Shown here: positions 32,341 to 33,941 of the stretch, piece by piece | Layout of the letters: each line of letters begins with the position of its first letter | Numbering within the stretch: the stretch's first letter is position 1 | Assembly: GCF_011045015.1 (NCBI RefSeq) | Contig: NZ_JAAKZY010000110.1 | Span: 1-33,941, forward strand | Length of the DNA: 33,941 nucleotides | Direction of reading: 5' to 3' | Source of the DNA: Streptomyces scabichelini | GTDB lineage: Bacteria; Actinomycetota; Actinomycetes; Streptomycetales; Streptomycetaceae | Made by a program: the position numbers and the translations under genes | The notes under the pieces: generated by a model | Told to the model about the DNA's origin: nothing | The model's input: only the letters and a program-made list of their open reading frames with translations | Databases searched by the model: none

Positions 32341-32825
32341 TGAGTACGGCGAACAGATCCGGGGCGGACAGGTCAAGGGCGGGCAAGTCCGGTACGGGGA
32401 GATCCGGTACGGGAAGCGCCGGTGCGGGAAGCATGCTCGCCCAGCCGTTGGGGCCGCCGTCGGCCGGACGGATCGCCGCCTACCTGGGGCTCTTTGTGCT
32501 GGGTGCCGTGGTCGGGGTGGCCGGGGGGCTGGTCCAGGACGGCTGGTTCCCTGGCGGGTTGCTGCTCGCGCTCGCGGGCGCGGCAGGGCTCTTCCTGGGC
32601 GGGGCGCGGGCGCTCGGCAGCCGGGCCGGGGCGGTCGCGCCCGCGGCCGGCTGGATGATCGCCGTCATCCTGCTCACCGCCAGCCGCCCGGAGGGCGATT
32701 TCCTCTTCGCCGCGGGAGCCGGCTCCTATCTCTTCCTCCTCGGCGGGATGGCTGTGGCTGTGATGTGCGCCACCCTTGGCCCGGGGCGGCAACCGGATGG
32801 CTCCACCGCCCGACTTGCCAAGTGA
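32340..32825 (+). CDS. Small integral membrane protein (DUF6113-like)
   Basis: This 161-aa protein has a low-complexity Ser/Gly/Arg/Ala N-terminus of about 40 residues. Four hydrophobic segments follow, near residues 45-65, 70-88, 97-117 and 123-145. The pattern AGRIAAYLGLFVLGAVVGVAGGLVQ resembles proteins annotated DUF6113 in Streptomyces, from memory. The ATG overlaps the mshB stop by one base (TGATG); a GTG three bases earlier is possible. The location next to mshB is suggestive, but no mycothiol role can be claimed. Confidence 0.78.
   Translation: MSTANRSGADRSRAGKSGTGRSGTGSAGAGSMLAQPLGPPSAGRIAAYLGLFVLGAVVGVAGGLVQDGWFPGGLLLALAGAAGLFLGGARALGSRAGAVAPAAGWMIAVILLTASRPEGDFLFAAGAGSYLFLLGGMAVAVMCATLGPGRQPDGSTARLAK
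32388..32432 (+). repeat. Three 15-bp tandem repeats in the membrane protein gene
   Basis: Units at 32388-32402 (TCCGGTACGGGGAGA), 32403-32417 (TCCGGTACGGGAAGC) and 32418-32432 (GCCGGTGCGGGAAGC) encode SGTGR/SGTGS/AGAGS in the cytoplasmic N-terminus. The 15-bp length keeps the frame and may vary between strains. Confidence 0.75.
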
Positions 32826-32991
32826 CGTACTACTTCGCCGCAGAACGCGGGTGCGGGTCCGGTGTGGGTTTCCTCAGCGGTCGCCGGATACACGCCAGTG
32901 GTGGCCAGTATGGTGGTGCGCGCCGCCGAGCCGCCCGAAACGAGGTTGAGGTCGAGTACACGGGCGGCGGAGCCAATCGGGAGAACCTGCC

Positions 32992-33941
32992 TTGAGTCGT
33001 GAAACTGACAGTTCGTCCTCCGGGCCCAACGGGCGCGGCGGAGCCGCCTACCCGTCGGGTACGCCGCCGTACGGGACCCCCACGGCGTCCGACGACGGTG
33101 CCGACGTGGGGCGTTCCGCCGGTGACCGGCCGGAGGAGCGCAAGACCGAGACCACGCTGACGACGCGGATCCGGATCAACATCCCTGGATCGAGGCCCAT
33201 TCCGCCGGTCGTCGTACGGACGCCCGTCGCGGACACCGAGAGTTCCGACAACGGTTCGAAGGCCCCGAACGGGCCGGCGTCGGCCGCGGCAGAGCCTGGG
33301 CCGAGAGCCTCCTCGGCCACGCCCGAGCCTTCGGAATCCGCGCCCTCGTCCGGGTCGTCCGGCCCGTCCGCTCCCGCCGGGGAGAAGACCAGCGACTGGT
33401 TCGCGCCTCGCAAGTCCGGTGCGCCCAAGGGCGGTCAGGGCGGTGGCGGCACCAACGGGGCGGGCGTCTCCGGCAGTTCGGGTTCTCCGGGTTCGGGTGC
33501 TTCTGGTGCTTCGGGTTCAGGGGTCTCCGGCGGGCCCGGTGCCGGTGGCGCGCGGCCCGGTGGCTCGGGTGCGCGTCCTGGTGCGGCGCCCCGGCCCAGT
33601 GGTGCGAACAGTACGAACGGCGCGGGGCTGCCCGGTGCCGGCGGCACCGGTCCCGTGGCGCCGGGGCACGGCGGCGGTACCGGGTCCTTCGACGTGTCCG
33701 GTGTGCTGGCGGCGGGGCCGCTGGGTCCCGGCAGCGGGGGCGGTCCGCCTAACGCGAACGGTGCGAGTGGTGCCGGCGACGGTGGCGATGCGTCGCGGCG
33801 CGATGATCTTCCGTACTTCTCCGAGTACTCCGACTACTCCGGCTCCTCCGCCGAGGGGGGCCGGGGTGGCCAGGATGGTCCCTCGGGGCCGACCGGCGGA
33901 CCGGTCACCGGGGAGGGGCCGCTGGGGCCGCCCGCCGGTGC
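32992..33941 (+). CDS. Gly/Ser/Pro-rich protein, N-terminal part (runs off the window)
   Basis: From a TTG at 32992, preceded by GGGAG at about 9 nt, the frame stays open for 316 codons to the end of the window. The N-terminal 130 residues are hydrophilic, with a more structured-looking TTLTTRIRINIPGSRPIPPVVVRTPV. The motif SDWFAPRKSG follows at about 135-145. A long Gly/Ser/Ala/Pro tract comes next, then DDLPYFSEYSDYSG near the end. No signal peptide or membrane segment appears in the visible part. The catalytic or membrane domain, if any, lies beyond the window, so I assign no function. Confidence 0.75.
   Translation, partial: MSRETDSSSSGPNGRGGAAYPSGTPPYGTPTASDDGADVGRSAGDRPEERKTETTLTTRIRINIPGSRPIPPVVVRTPVADTESSDNGSKAPNGPASAAAEPGPRASSATPEPSESAPSSGSSGPSAPAGEKTSDWFAPRKSGAPKGGQGGGGTNGAGVSGSSGSPGSGASGASGSGVSGGPGAGGARPGGSGARPGAAPRPSGANSTNGAGLPGAGGTGPVAPGHGGGTGSFDVSGVLAAGPLGPGSGGGPPNANGASGAGDGGDASRRDDLPYFSEYSDYSGSSAEGGRGGQDGPSGPTGGPVTGEGPLGPPAG

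Noticed and set aside
33450..33560. GGTTC/GGTGC-rich repeats near the window end as a CRISPR or minisatellite array
   Set aside because: No regular unit or spacers; the pattern follows Gly/Ser/Ala codons of the open frame.

Overview
The window is a high-GC actinobacterial chromosome segment, almost certainly Streptomyces. The signs are strong G/C third-position bias, frequent GTG and some TTG starts, ATGA-type stop/start overlaps, near-absence of TTA codons, and a bldK-type peptide importer and mycothiol gene in an order I remember from Streptomyces coelicolor (bldK SCO5112-5116, mshB SCO5126; recalled, not checked). There are no rRNA or tRNA genes, no CRISPR array and no insertion sequence with a transposase.

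Region 1 (1-8460) looks accessory. It has an NAD-dependent epimerase (minus), a divergent PPOX-class flavin/F420 oxidoreductase, and a TetR regulator (minus). Divergent from the regulator is a four-gene molybdenum hydroxylase operon of PaoABC type (2Fe-2S, FAD and Mo subunits) ending in an XdhC/PaoD-like cofactor chaperone. Two 14-bp operator-like palindromes lie between regulator and operon, one inside a promoter spacer. paoA carries an in-frame TTA codon, so the operon is predicted to need the bldA tRNA. xdhC contains in-frame copies of a small G/C-rich repeat. A fructosamine-kinase-family gene faces the operon.

Region 2 (8461-13130) starts with a non-coding stretch bounded by a perfect 30-bp inverted repeat. 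It continues with a small conserved protein preceded by a possible leaderless upstream ORF (also with a TTA codon), a Nudix hydrolase, a stand-alone RsbW-like ATPase, and a PAS-PAS-GAF-PP2C-HATPase protein. The last two resemble a partner-switching module.

Region 3 (13134-16981, minus) is a succinate dehydrogenase/fumarate reductase operon: small coiled protein, sdhC (TTG start), sdhA, sdhB. It is separated from the phosphatase by a very strong hairpin.

Region 4 (17262-28435) has a family 5 solute-binding lipoprotein with a large disordered insert, typA/bipA, and the five-gene bldKA-KE-like oligopeptide importer in the order permease, lipoprotein, permease, ATPase, ATPase. A terminator-like hairpin lies between bldKB and bldKC.

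Region 5 (28436-33941) has a decayed glyoxalase-like (VOC) gene, a DPP-IV-like S9 peptidase (minus), a small membrane protein, mshB, a small membrane protein coupled to mshB, and the start of a Gly/Ser/Pro-rich protein that runs off the end.

I did not find an entirely new system. The strongest leads are the doubly controlled (TetR plus TTA) Pao-type operon, the repeat insertions in xdhC, the TTA-containing upstream ORF at 8847, and several uncharacterised dyads at promoters.
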